DNA of 43,965 bases from JAYGED01 sp046582565 (GTDB lineage Bacteria; Pseudomonadota; Alphaproteobacteria; JAAXGF01). Location: assembly GCA_046582565.1 (NCBI GenBank), contig JAYGED010000099.1:1-43965 (forward strand). Reading direction: 5' to 3'. A program made the position numbers and the translations under genes. This document shows positions 1 to 7,378 of this stretch, piece after piece. Within the stretch, counting starts at the first letter, position 1. Every line of letters starts with the position of its first letter. The notes beneath the pieces are model-generated. The model was not told where the DNA came from. It did not search any database and was given only the letters and a program-made list of their open reading frames with translations.

Positions 1-866
1 ATATCGGCGCGGAAGAACACATGGCCGGGAATGACATTGGTTGAATTGGGGCTCACTTCCAGGAAGCCGATGGTGGTGCGACCGTCCGGCATGGCGGCCT
101 CGCCGATGCGGTGCGCCTCTGTAACCATGCGCGCAACCCCGACCAGTGCATCCTTGCGCCGCTCCATGGGCGTCGTTCCGGCGTGGGATTCCATGCCCGT
201 CACGTTGATCTCGAACCAGCGGATGCCTTGCACGCCCTGCACCACGCCGATGGTTTTTTCCTCGGCCTCGAGGATCGGGCCCTGTTCGATATGGGTCTCA
301 AAAAAGGCGCCAAGCGGGCGCGGCGCGCATTTGAGATCGCCATCATAGCCGATGCGCTTAAGCTCAGCCCCAAGGGTATTGCCTTCGCGGTCCTCGCCGG
401 CAAGGCCTACTTCGAGACTGAACTCGCCGCAAAAAACGCCCGAGCCGATCATCGCCGGGGCAAAGCGCGAGCCCTCCTCGTTGGTCCAAGCGGAGATTTC
501 AATCGGCGCGTTGGTCTCATAGTCGAGATCGTTCAGGGTGCGCACCACTTCGAGCCCGGCGAGGACGCCATAAATGCCGTCATATTTGCCGCCGGTGGGC
601 TGGCTGTCGATATGGCTGCCGGTGCAGATGGGCGGCAGCGAATTATCCTTGCCGGGGCGCTGGGCAAAAATATTGCCCATCTCATCGACGCGCACCGTGC
701 AGCCCGCCGCTTCGCACCATTGGACGTAGAGATCGCGCGCCGCCCTGTCTTCGTCGGTCAACGCCAGGCGGCACACGCCACCCTTTTCCGTAGCGCCGAT
801 CTTGGCCATTTCCATCAGGCTGTCCCAAAGACGCTGGCCGTCTATTCTAAGGTTTCTGTCACTCAT
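1..866 (-). CDS. M20-family N-carbamoyl-L-amino acid hydrolase / beta-ureidopropionase (partial, C-terminus off the left edge)
   Basis: The minus strand reads from an ATG at 866 to the window edge without a stop, giving the first 288 residues (MSDRNLRIDGQRLWDSLMEM...). Visible family features are the metal-site stretch GSHIDSQPTGGKYDG, the NEEGSRF motif, ETHIEQGPILE, and the dimerisation-domain motif ESHAGTTPMERRKDAL. These are hallmarks of the Zn/Mn-dependent M20 amidohydrolases that cleave N-carbamoyl amino acids, ureidopropionate or allantoate. The family reaction removes the carbamoyl group as CO2 and NH3. Next to a RutR-like regulator and opposite a dihydropyrimidine dehydrogenase operon, the likely role is the last step of reductive pyrimidine degradation (beta-ureidopropionate to beta-alanine, or the methyl analogue from thymine). 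Allantoate amidohydrolase is the main alternative. About 120 C-terminal residues should lie beyond the edge. Family is sure; substrate is inferred from context. Confidence 0.9.
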   Translation of the reverse strand, partial: MSDRNLRIDGQRLWDSLMEMAKIGATEKGGVCRLALTDEDRAARDLYVQWCEAAGCTVRVDEMGNIFAQRPGKDNSLPPICTGSHIDSQPTGGKYDGIYGVLAGLEVVRTLNDLDYETNAPIEISAWTNEEGSRFAPAMIGSGVFCGEFSLEVGLAGEDREGNTLGAELKRIGYDGDLKCAPRPLGAFFETHIEQGPILEAEEKTIGVVQGVQGIRWFEINVTGMESHAGTTPMERRKDALVGVARMVTEAHRIGEAAMPDGRTTIGFLEVSPNSTNVIPGHVFFRAD

Positions 867-918
867 GGCGTGCTGCTCCCCTATTCATGTGCCTATGGGC
901 TGTACAATTGTTTAATTA

Positions 919-967
919 TTGACCATAAGGTAAAAGAAATTCTAGTTTCCTTTGACCAATTGATCAA
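919..967. promoter_or_regulatory. Two RutR-like operator boxes in the divergent promoter region
   Basis: The divergent intergenic region 867-993 holds TTGACCAATTGATCAA at 952-967 and TTGACCATAAGGTAAA at 919-934. The E. coli RutR box is TTGACCAnnTGGTCAA. The first copy differs from it at one informative position and the second at two. They are 33 bp apart, about three helical turns, and sit between the start codons of the carbamoyl hydrolase and the TetR regulator, so one regulator could control both. A matching pair precedes the preTA operon at 11170-11204. Sequence match is direct; binding is inferred. Confidence 0.75.
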
Positions 968-993
968 TTTCTTTTCAACAACGTGAGATCCTC

Positions 994-1644
994 TTGGCGA
1001 CTGTAGAACCTCAAGCGCGGCGCGCCAACGGCAAAACCCGCATCCAGACCGTCAACGAGGCGCGGATTATGGCGGCGGCAGAGATCGTCTTCGCCGAGCA
1101 TGGGTTTCGCGGCGCCACGGTGGATGAGATCGCCAAGCGCGCCGATATGTCCAAGCCTAACCTGTTGTATTATTATAAGAATAAGGAAACTCTCTACCGC
1201 GCTGTCCTGGGCCATACTCTGGATATATGGCTCGAACCCCTGGCGGAAATCGACGCCGACAAAGACCCGGAAAGCGAAATTCGCCGCTACATCGCGCGCA
1301 AGCTCGAGGCGTCCCGGAATAACCCCCATGCGTCGCGCATCTTCGCTACCGAAATGCTGCGCGGCGCCCCTGTCCTCGACAGCTATCTGAGGGGTGAGCT
1401 GAAAAGCCTGGTGACGGAAAAATGCGCGGTTATCGAGCAGTGGATCGCCGCCGGCAAGCTGGCGCCGATCGACCCGATCCATCTGATCTTCATGATATGG
1501 GCGACAACCCAGCACTACGCTGACTTCGACGTCCAGGTGAAGGCCGTCTGGGGCAAGGGCGCGCTGCAGAAAAAAGAGTTCGACCGCATCGAGGAAGCGG
1601 TCAGCGACGTCATCCTGCGCGGGATTTTGCCGCGCAAGGCATGA
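994..1644 (+). CDS. rutR: RutR-like TetR-family transcriptional regulator
   Basis: 216 residues, the usual TetR length. The N-terminal helix-turn-helix spans about residues 27-70 (AAEIVFAEHGFRGATVDEIA then MSKPNLLYYYKNKETLYRAV). The remainder matches what I recall of E. coli RutR closely: LDIWLEPL, the NNPHASRIFATEMLRGAPVL stretch, KLAPIDPIHLIFMIWATTQH and YADFDVQV. E. coli RutR binds uracil and thymine and controls pyrimidine synthesis and degradation genes. Here it sits divergent to a carbamoyl hydrolase and faces the preTA/ABC/deaminase operon, and RutR-type boxes precede both, so autoregulation plus control of pyrimidine degradation is the natural reading. The start is TTG at 994; there is no ATG early enough to keep the full HTH, so the exact start is uncertain. 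Confidence 0.88.
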   Translation: MATVEPQARRANGKTRIQTVNEARIMAAAEIVFAEHGFRGATVDEIAKRADMSKPNLLYYYKNKETLYRAVLGHTLDIWLEPLAEIDADKDPESEIRRYIARKLEASRNNPHASRIFATEMLRGAPVLDSYLRGELKSLVTEKCAVIEQWIAAGKLAPIDPIHLIFMIWATTQHYADFDVQVKAVWGKGALQKKEFDRIEEAVSDVILRGILPRKA

Positions 1645-1652
1645 AACCTGTC

Positions 1653-1754
1653 ACCACAGAGACACAGAGAAGAAAAAGAGAGAAGAAGGATTCTTGGCGC
1701 TTCGCGCCTAAAAGTTTTCTTCCTTCCTTCTCTGTGTCTCTGTGTCTCTGTGGT
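1653..1754. repeat. Large imperfect inverted repeat (CACAGAGACACAGAG type)
   Basis: ACCACAGAGACACAGAGA at 1653-1670 is the exact reverse complement of 1737-1754. The arms continue as purine-rich and pyrimidine-rich tracts, and the centre holds a second small hairpin, GGCGC-TTC-GCGCC, at 1696-1708. Translated fragments of this element give the familiar spurious ETQRHRE / SSLCLCG strings seen in many unrelated bacterial genomes, so it is a dispersed non-coding repeat rather than part of a gene. It lies 9 bp after the rutR stop and could also end transcription from rutR. Confidence 0.8.
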
Positions 1755-1799
1755 TACTATTCTTGAGAGATTTCTTTCTAGCGTCACCCTTCCGATCGG

Positions 1800-1828
1800 T
1801 TGAACCCGGTTCGGCTTAGCCATACTAT
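1800..1828 (+). promoter_or_regulatory. Probable sigma-70-type promoter of the peroxiredoxin gene
   Basis: TTGAAC at 1800-1805 and TACTAT at 1823-1828 are separated by exactly 17 bp. The start codon lies 41 bp after the -10, with an AAGGAA ribosome site at about 1857-1862. The spacer begins with the palindrome GAACCCGGTTC (1802-1812), a possible operator. Prediction by consensus only. Confidence 0.45.
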
Positions 1829-1869
1829 CTCTACTTAGGGGGACAACAAACCAACCAAGGAAATATAAA

Positions 1870-2532
1870 ATGGCTATCCGAATTGGTAGTGATACACCGA
1901 ATTTCACTGCGGAGACGACGGAAGGCACCATCACGTTCCACGATTGGATCGGCGATGGATGGGCGATTCTGTTTTCTCATCCCAAAGACTTCACTCCGGT
2001 CTGCACGACCGAGCTTGGCTACATGGCCGGCCTGAAACCGGAGTTTGAAAAACGTAACTGCAAGGTCATCGGCCTCAGCGTCGATCCGACCGGCAACCAT
2101 ACGGAATGGTCCAAGGACATTGAGAGGACTCAGGGCCATGCAGTCAATTTTCCGATCATCGGCGATCCCGAACTGAAGGTGGCGAAACTCTATGACATGC
2201 TGCCGGCCGACGCCGGCGATTCGTCCGAGGGCCGCACGGCGGCGGACAATGCGACCGTGCGCACGGTGTTCCTCATCGGGCCGGACAAGAAGGTCAAGCT
2301 GTCCCTGTCCTATCCCATGAGCACCGGGCGGAATTTTGACGAGATACTCAGGGTGCTCGATTCATGCCAACTGACGGCGAATCACAAGGTCGCGACGCCG
2401 GTCAACTGGAAGCAGGGCGAGGACGTAATCATTGTGCCGGCGGTCTCCGACGAAGACGCCAAGAAAAAATATCCCGGCGGCTGGGAGCAGCCCCTGCCTT
2501 ACATGCGTATCGTCGCTCAACCGCAGGACTAG
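1870..2532 (+). CDS. Prx6-type (1-Cys) peroxiredoxin
   Basis: 220 residues, the normal length for the Prx6 subfamily. It reduces hydrogen peroxide and organic hydroperoxides in the cytosol. The peroxidatic cysteine is Cys45 in the motif DFTPVCTTE, preceded by LFSHPKD. The subfamily C-terminal domain is present (TPVNWKQGEDVIIVP and the final KYPGGWEQPLPYMR). Further cysteines occur in RNCKV and LDSCQL, but no AhpC-type resolving Cys motif is seen. It sits alone on the plus strand between rutR and the convergent end of the deaminase gene, with its own apparent promoter, so it is probably not part of the pyrimidine regulon. The AAGGAA site 7 bp upstream supports the ATG at 1870. Confidence 0.93.
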   Translation: MAIRIGSDTPNFTAETTEGTITFHDWIGDGWAILFSHPKDFTPVCTTELGYMAGLKPEFEKRNCKVIGLSVDPTGNHTEWSKDIERTQGHAVNFPIIGDPELKVAKLYDMLPADAGDSSEGRTAADNATVRTVFLIGPDKKVKLSLSYPMSTGRNFDEILRVLDSCQLTANHKVATPVNWKQGEDVIIVPAVSDEDAKKKYPGGWEQPLPYMRIVAQPQD

Positions 2533-2558
2533 AGCATCATTACCCGACAGATATTGAT

Positions 2559-3845
2559 CTAGGCATCGGGCGGCGGGCGCAGGAAATTGACCTCATGCTG
2601 CTCGCCGTCCAGGTCGAGGCTGGCTTCTGTCGGGGCCATGCGCGAGATAACCTTGCCCCGGCGGATGACGTAGAGTCTCGTCGCGCGCAGGCGAATGGCC
2701 TCGATGGGATCGCCGGCCTGCAGCACCACCAGATCGGCGTGACAGCCGGGCTCCAGCCCATAGCCGTCGAGATGGAGCACTGTAGCCGCCGTCTCGGTGA
2801 CTGACTGGAACAGGCTGCGCATCTCGTCCCTGCCGGTCATATGACCCACATGGACAGCCATATTGGCAACCTCGAGCATGTCGTGGCTGCCCAGGCTGTA
2901 CCAGGGGTCCATAACGCAATCATGGCCCAGGGCGACGGGGATGCCCTCAGCCATCAACTCCTTCACCCGGGTCATGCCGCGGCGCTTCGGATAAGTGTCG
3001 TGGCGGCCCTGGATGGTGATGTTGATGAGCGGATTGGCGATCACCGCGATGCCGGACTCGGCAATCAGCGGTAGAAGCTTGCTGACATAATAATTATCCA
3101 TGGAATGCATGGAACTGAGGTGCGAGCCGGTGACCCGCCCGGCCATGCCGAGGCGCTTGGTCTCCGCGGCCAGGGTCTCGATATGGCGCGACATCGGATC
3201 GTCGGTCTCGTCGCAATGCATATCGACCAGCAGGCCGCGCTCGGCCGCGATCTCACAGAGCGCCGTCACCGAGGCCGCGCCCTCGGCCATGGTGTGTTCG
3301 AAATGGGGAATGCCGCCGACCACCTCGACGCCGAGATCCAGAGCCCGCACCAGATTCTCCGCCGAGGCGGAGTTGCGATAGAAGCCGTTCTGGGGGAAGG
3401 CGACGAGCTGCAAGTCGATCCAGGGCGCAATCTCGCTCTTCACCTCGAGCAACGCCTCGACCGCCATGAGGGACGGGTCGGTGACGTCCACATGGCTGCG
3501 AATGGCTAGGGTGCCTCTGGCAATCGACCAGCGACACAGCTCATGGGCGCGCCGCTTGATTGCCTCGGGCGTGAGGTCGGGCACAAGCTCACCCCACAGG
3601 GCGATGCCTTCGAGCAGGGTGCCGCTCTCGTTGAACCGGGGCAGGCCGAGGCTGAGGGTGGCGTCCATGTGGAAATGGGAATCGATGAAGGGCGGCGTCA
3701 CCAGGCGGCCTGCGGCGTCGATTTCCTCAGGCGCGGTGGCTTCCAGAGCCGGCGCCACCTCGACGATGCGGCCGTCCTTGATGGCGATATCCATGGCCGT
3801 GCGGCCGTCGGGCAGGGTCGCGCCCCGCAGGATGAGATCGAGCAT
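2559..3845 (-). CDS. codA: CodA-like amidohydrolase, candidate 5-methylcytosine/cytosine deaminase
   Basis: 428 residues, similar in length to E. coli CodA and collinear with it. Metal and catalytic residues are present: His57 and His59 (DSHFHM), Gln152 (FPQNGF), His210 and Glu213 (MHCDET), His242 (GSHLSSMHS) and Asp309 (GHDCVMDPW). CodA signatures GGIPHFEHT, NPLINITIQGRHDTYPKRRG and TRVKELM are all clear. The key difference is Cys310, where CodA has Asp314 next to the metal Asp. Work I recall on bacterial 5-methylcytosine deaminases used loss of this Asp to find enzymes converting 5-methylcytosine to thymine. The gene is last in the preTA/ABC operon and shares one base with the upstream permease gene, so it is translationally coupled to transport. 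Cytosine or isoguanine remain possible substrates. Confidence 0.85.
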   Translation of the reverse strand: MLDLILRGATLPDGRTAMDIAIKDGRIVEVAPALEATAPEEIDAAGRLVTPPFIDSHFHMDATLSLGLPRFNESGTLLEGIALWGELVPDLTPEAIKRRAHELCRWSIARGTLAIRSHVDVTDPSLMAVEALLEVKSEIAPWIDLQLVAFPQNGFYRNSASAENLVRALDLGVEVVGGIPHFEHTMAEGAASVTALCEIAAERGLLVDMHCDETDDPMSRHIETLAAETKRLGMAGRVTGSHLSSMHSMDNYYVSKLLPLIAESGIAVIANPLINITIQGRHDTYPKRRGMTRVKELMAEGIPVALGHDCVMDPWYSLGSHDMLEVANMAVHVGHMTGRDEMRSLFQSVTETAATVLHLDGYGLEPGCHADLVVLQAGDPIEAIRLRATRLYVIRRGKVISRMAPTEASLDLDGEQHEVNFLRPPPDA

Positions 3846-4789
3846 CAGATCCTCTCGCCCCGGCGGAAGGGAACTAGCAGGGCCTTGGGGTAGGTAGCGC
3901 TGCGCGACAGGAAGATCATGGCGACAATGCTAAGCAAATACGGCAGCATGAGGAAAAACTGATAGGGGATGACCACGCCGGAGATCTGCTGGGCGCGTAC
4001 CTGCAACGCGTCGAGCCCGGCGAACAGCAGAGCCCCCAACAGGGCCTTCATGGGCCGCCAGGAGGCGAAGATCACCAGGGCGATGCAGATCCAGCCGCGG
4101 CCGTTGACCATGCCGAAATAGAACGCATCGAACGCCGACATGGTAAGGAAGGCGCCGCCCACGGCCATGAAGCCGCTGCCCACCACCACGGCGCCGCTGC
4201 GCACCGCCAGCACGTCGATGCCCTGGGCTTCCACGGCGGCCGGATTTTCCCCCGCCATGCGCACGGCGAGGCCGACCGGGGTGCGATACAGCCCGTACCA
4301 GACCACCGGAACGATGGCCAGGGCGAAATAGGTCAGCGGGGTCTGGGTGAAAAAAGCCTGACCGATAAAGGGAATGTCGGAGAGATAGGGCACCTCATAG
4401 ACCTGGAAGGCGGTAATTTTGGGCGGCGTCGTCGCCGCCGGCAGGATCATGCGGAACAGGAAGAAGCTGAGCGACGAGGCGAGCAGGGTAATGCCGATGC
4501 CGACGACATGCTGAGACAGCCCGAAATAGACCGTGAAGATCGCGTGCAGCAGGCCGAAGGCGCCGCCCACGCAAGCTGCGAACAGCACCCCGCCCCATAG
4601 ATCGCCGCCCTGATAGACCCACATCCAGCCGGCCATGGCGCCCATGGTCATGATGCCCTCGATGCCGAGATTGAGCACCCCGGCGCGCTCGCAGATAAGC
4701 TCGCCCAGGGTGGCGAAGATCAGCGGGCTGGCGATCCGCAGGGTGGCCGCCCAGAAGCCCACGTTGGCAAAGATTTCAAGGATGTCCAT
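3845..4789 (-). CDS. ABC transporter permease, BMP/nucleoside type (second permease)
   Basis: 314 residues, very hydrophobic, with about eight to ten membrane segments and the motif CERAGVLNLGIEGIMTMGAM typical of the smaller permease of BMP-family (NupQ/RbsC-like) importers. It pairs with the permease encoded just upstream to form the membrane channel. The gene overlaps its neighbours by one base on each side, indicating tight co-translation with permease 1 and the deaminase. In this operon the likely cargo is a pyrimidine base or nucleoside; this is inferred from neighbours, not from the permease itself. Confidence 0.9.
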   Translation of the reverse strand: MDILEIFANVGFWAATLRIASPLIFATLGELICERAGVLNLGIEGIMTMGAMAGWMWVYQGGDLWGGVLFAACVGGAFGLLHAIFTVYFGLSQHVVGIGITLLASSLSFFLFRMILPAATTPPKITAFQVYEVPYLSDIPFIGQAFFTQTPLTYFALAIVPVVWYGLYRTPVGLAVRMAGENPAAVEAQGIDVLAVRSGAVVVGSGFMAVGGAFLTMSAFDAFYFGMVNGRGWICIALVIFASWRPMKALLGALLFAGLDALQVRAQQISGVVIPYQFFLMLPYLLSIVAMIFLSRSATYPKALLVPFRRGERI

Positions 4790-5838
4790 TAGCTAAACCT
4801 GATCCTGAAGCGCGCCAGCATGACGCTCAACACGACCGCGAGCATGGAGGTGGCGACCAGCACATCGGCGATATAGGTCGGGATATTGACCCCGCGACTC
4901 ATGGAATCCGCCCCCACATAGATCGCCGAGAGGAACAGAGCCGAAGCCAGGATGCCAAGCGGATGAAGCTGTGCCAGCATGGCCACCGCGATGCCCGCAT
5001 AGCCAAATCCGGGCGACAGATCGAGGGTCAGGTAGCCCTTCAGGCCGGCCACCTCGGTGACTCCGGCCATACCGGCGAGACCGCCGCTGAGCAGGGCCGT
5101 GCGAATGATCGTGCGGTTGATCTTGATGCCCGAGAAGGCCGCCGCCGCCGCATTGTGGCCGACCGCGCGGATTTCATAGCCCCAGACCGTGAAGGTCATC
5201 ACCAGCCAGACGATCAGTGCCGCCGCCACCGCCACAATCAGGCCGAGATGGAGCCGCGTTTTCGCCACCAGTTGCGGCAGCACGCCCTCGTCGATAATCG
5301 GCGCTGCCTGGGGCCAGCCCATGAGCATGGGGTCTTTCCACGGCCCTTCGAGGAGATAGCTGACGAGCAGCAGGATGACGAAATTGAGCAACAGGGTGGT
5401 CACCACCTCGTCGACCTTGAGGCGGTTCTTGAGGATCACCGGCACCAGCAGGGCAGCGCCCCCGCCGAGGGCTCCGACCAGGAACAAGAGCGGGATCATC
5501 AGAACCGGATGCAGGGTGATCATGCCGGTGCCCAGCCAGGTCACCGCCAGGGCGCCGCAGTAGAGCTGACCCTCGGCGCCGATATTCCAAAATTTGGCGC
5601 GAAAGGCGACGGCGGCGGCGAGCCCGGTGAGGATCAGGGGCGTCGCCCGGCTCAGGGTTTCGGTGAGGGCGAATTTCGTCCCGAAGGCGCCCTTGAGCAG
5701 CAACCAATAGGCTTCGCCAACGGACTCGCCGGTCCAGAGTATCAACCCCGAGCAGAGCAGCAAGGCAGCGGCCACGCCGGCCACGGGCGCCACGACGGCG
5801 GCCAGGACGGAGACATGCTCGCGCGGTTCAAACCGCAT
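4789..5838 (-). CDS. ABC transporter permease, BMP/nucleoside type (first permease)
   Basis: 349 residues with about nine to ten membrane segments. It carries the larger-permease signature of the BMP/NupP family: an N-terminal single span, then LILTGLAAAVAFRAKFWNIGAEGQL and the cytoplasmic coupling stretch GHNAAAAAFSGI. Its start overlaps the end of the ATPase gene by 11 bp and its stop overlaps the next permease start by one base. It forms the transmembrane pathway with the second permease. The substrate is inferred to be a pyrimidine base or nucleoside from the surrounding deaminase and dehydrogenase genes. Confidence 0.9.
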   Translation of the reverse strand: MRFEPREHVSVLAAVVAPVAGVAAALLLCSGLILWTGESVGEAYWLLLKGAFGTKFALTETLSRATPLILTGLAAAVAFRAKFWNIGAEGQLYCGALAVTWLGTGMITLHPVLMIPLLFLVGALGGGAALLVPVILKNRLKVDEVVTTLLLNFVILLLVSYLLEGPWKDPMLMGWPQAAPIIDEGVLPQLVAKTRLHLGLIVAVAAALIVWLVMTFTVWGYEIRAVGHNAAAAAFSGIKINRTIIRTALLSGGLAGMAGVTEVAGLKGYLTLDLSPGFGYAGIAVAMLAQLHPLGILASALFLSAIYVGADSMSRGVNIPTYIADVLVATSMLAVVLSVMLARFRIRFS

Positions 5839-7342
5839 GGCGCGCGCCTGCCAATTTCTGGCCGGCCATCATCAGGCCGAGTTCCGGCACGGTCACATCG
5901 CCGACCGCATAGCTCTCGGTGAGGCGGCCGCGATACATCACCGCGACCCGGTCCGCGAGAGCCAGGAGTTCATCCAGGTCTTCGGTAATCAGCAATATGC
6001 CGGCACCTCGGCTGCGCGCCGCCAGCAAGCGTTCATGAACATAGGCGATGGCCCCCTCGTCAAGCCCGCGCACCGGCTGGTTGGCGAGGATCAGCTTGGG
6101 CTCGCGCGACAGGGCGCGGGCCAGGATCAGTTTCTGGATATTGCCGCCGGACAACAGGCCGGTCTCCGCGTCCGGGCCCTTGCAGCGCACGTCATAGGCC
6201 TCGATCAGCTCACTCGCCCGGGCCCGCGCGGCAGGCTTGTCGAGCAGGAAGCCGCCGCGCGAGGCGGGCGGGCGGCGGATGTCTTCGCTGGACAGATTCT
6301 CCCACACCGTCATGGCGCCGATCACCCCTATGGCGTTGCGGTCCTCGGGGATACGGCCGACCCCAGCGGCGACTACGCCCTCGGGCGTTAGCTGCACCGG
6401 GCCTTCGCCGAACAGGGTGATCCGGCCCGAACTCGGCCGCGCCAGGCCGCTGATCACGCTGGCCAGATCGGCCTGGCCGTTGCCAGCCACCCCGGCGATA
6501 CCGACGATTTCATGGGCCCGCACGGAAAGCTCGATACCGTCCAGTTTGGCCGCACCCAGGGAGACCTTGTCGAGGCGCAGGACTTCCTCGCCGGGCGCCA
6601 TGGGCTCCGCCTTGGGCCGCACCACGCTGCGCCCGACCATCAATTCGGCGAGGCTGTCGCGGTCGGCTTCGTGGGTCTTCACCGTGCCGACGATGGCGCC
6701 GCGTCTGAGCACCGCGACCCGGTCGCTGACACTGAGGATTTCATGGAGCTTGTGGGAAATGATGACCACCGAGCGGCCCTGCCCGACTAGACGGCGCAGG
6801 GTCTCGAACAGGCTGTCGGTCTCCTGCGGGGTAAGCACCGCCGTCGGCTCGTCGAGGATCAGCACCTGCGCGTCGCCATAGAGGGCCTTGAGAATTTCGA
6901 CACGCTGGCGCTCGCCGAGGGAAAGCTCGGAAATCAGGGCGTCGGGATCGACTTCGAGGCCGAAGTCCCGCGCCATGGTGAGGATATGATCGCGGCCGCG
7001 CGCCTTGTCCTGACGCCAAGACCACAGGGATTCACGGCCCAGGATGACGTTTTCCAGAACCGACAGATTGTCGGCCAGGGTGAAATGCTGATGCACCATG
7101 CCTATACCGGCGGCAATGGCGGCATCGGGCGAGCCGGGGGTCAGGGTTTCGCCACCAACATTTATGTGACCCTCGTCGGCGGTGTAATGGCCGAACAGGA
7201 TGTTCATCAAGGTGGTCTTGCCGGCGCCGTTTTCTCCAAGCAACGCAAGGATCTCGCCCTCAGCCAACGACAGCGTTATGCCGTCGTTGGCGAGGAGAGA
7301 GCCAAAGCGCTTGGTAACGCCAACGATCTCGAGGACGGCCAT
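5828..7342 (-). CDS. ABC transporter ATP-binding protein, tandem ATPase domains (BMP/nucleoside type)
   Basis: 504 residues with two ABC domains, the standard arrangement for this importer class. Domain 1 has Walker A GENGAGKTT (about residues 36-44), signature LSLGERQRVEIL and Walker B VLILDEPTAVLTP. Domain 2 has the degenerate Walker A GVAGNGQAD usual in the second half, signature LSGGNIQKLILARAL, and RGLDEGAIAYVHERL after a weak Walker B. It energises import by the two permeases encoded downstream. It follows the binding-protein gene by 36 bp and overlaps the first permease gene. Confidence 0.93.
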   Translation of the reverse strand: MAVLEIVGVTKRFGSLLANDGITLSLAEGEILALLGENGAGKTTLMNILFGHYTADEGHINVGGETLTPGSPDAAIAAGIGMVHQHFTLADNLSVLENVILGRESLWSWRQDKARGRDHILTMARDFGLEVDPDALISELSLGERQRVEILKALYGDAQVLILDEPTAVLTPQETDSLFETLRRLVGQGRSVVIISHKLHEILSVSDRVAVLRRGAIVGTVKTHEADRDSLAELMVGRSVVRPKAEPMAPGEEVLRLDKVSLGAAKLDGIELSVRAHEIVGIAGVAGNGQADLASVISGLARPSSGRITLFGEGPVQLTPEGVVAAGVGRIPEDRNAIGVIGAMTVWENLSSEDIRRPPASRGGFLLDKPAARARASELIEAYDVRCKGPDAETGLLSGGNIQKLILARALSREPKLILANQPVRGLDEGAIAYVHERLLAARSRGAGILLITEDLDELLALADRVAVMYRGRLTESYAVGDVTVPELGLMMAGQKLAGARHAV

Positions 7343-7378
7343 GGCCGTGACGACCCGCTGGCTCAGTCGAAGCGGGCT

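Noticed and set aside
1515..1934. A 139-codon minus-strand frame across the rutR-peroxiredoxin gap
   Set aside because: It reads through the inverted repeat and gives the spurious SSLCLCG-type peptide.
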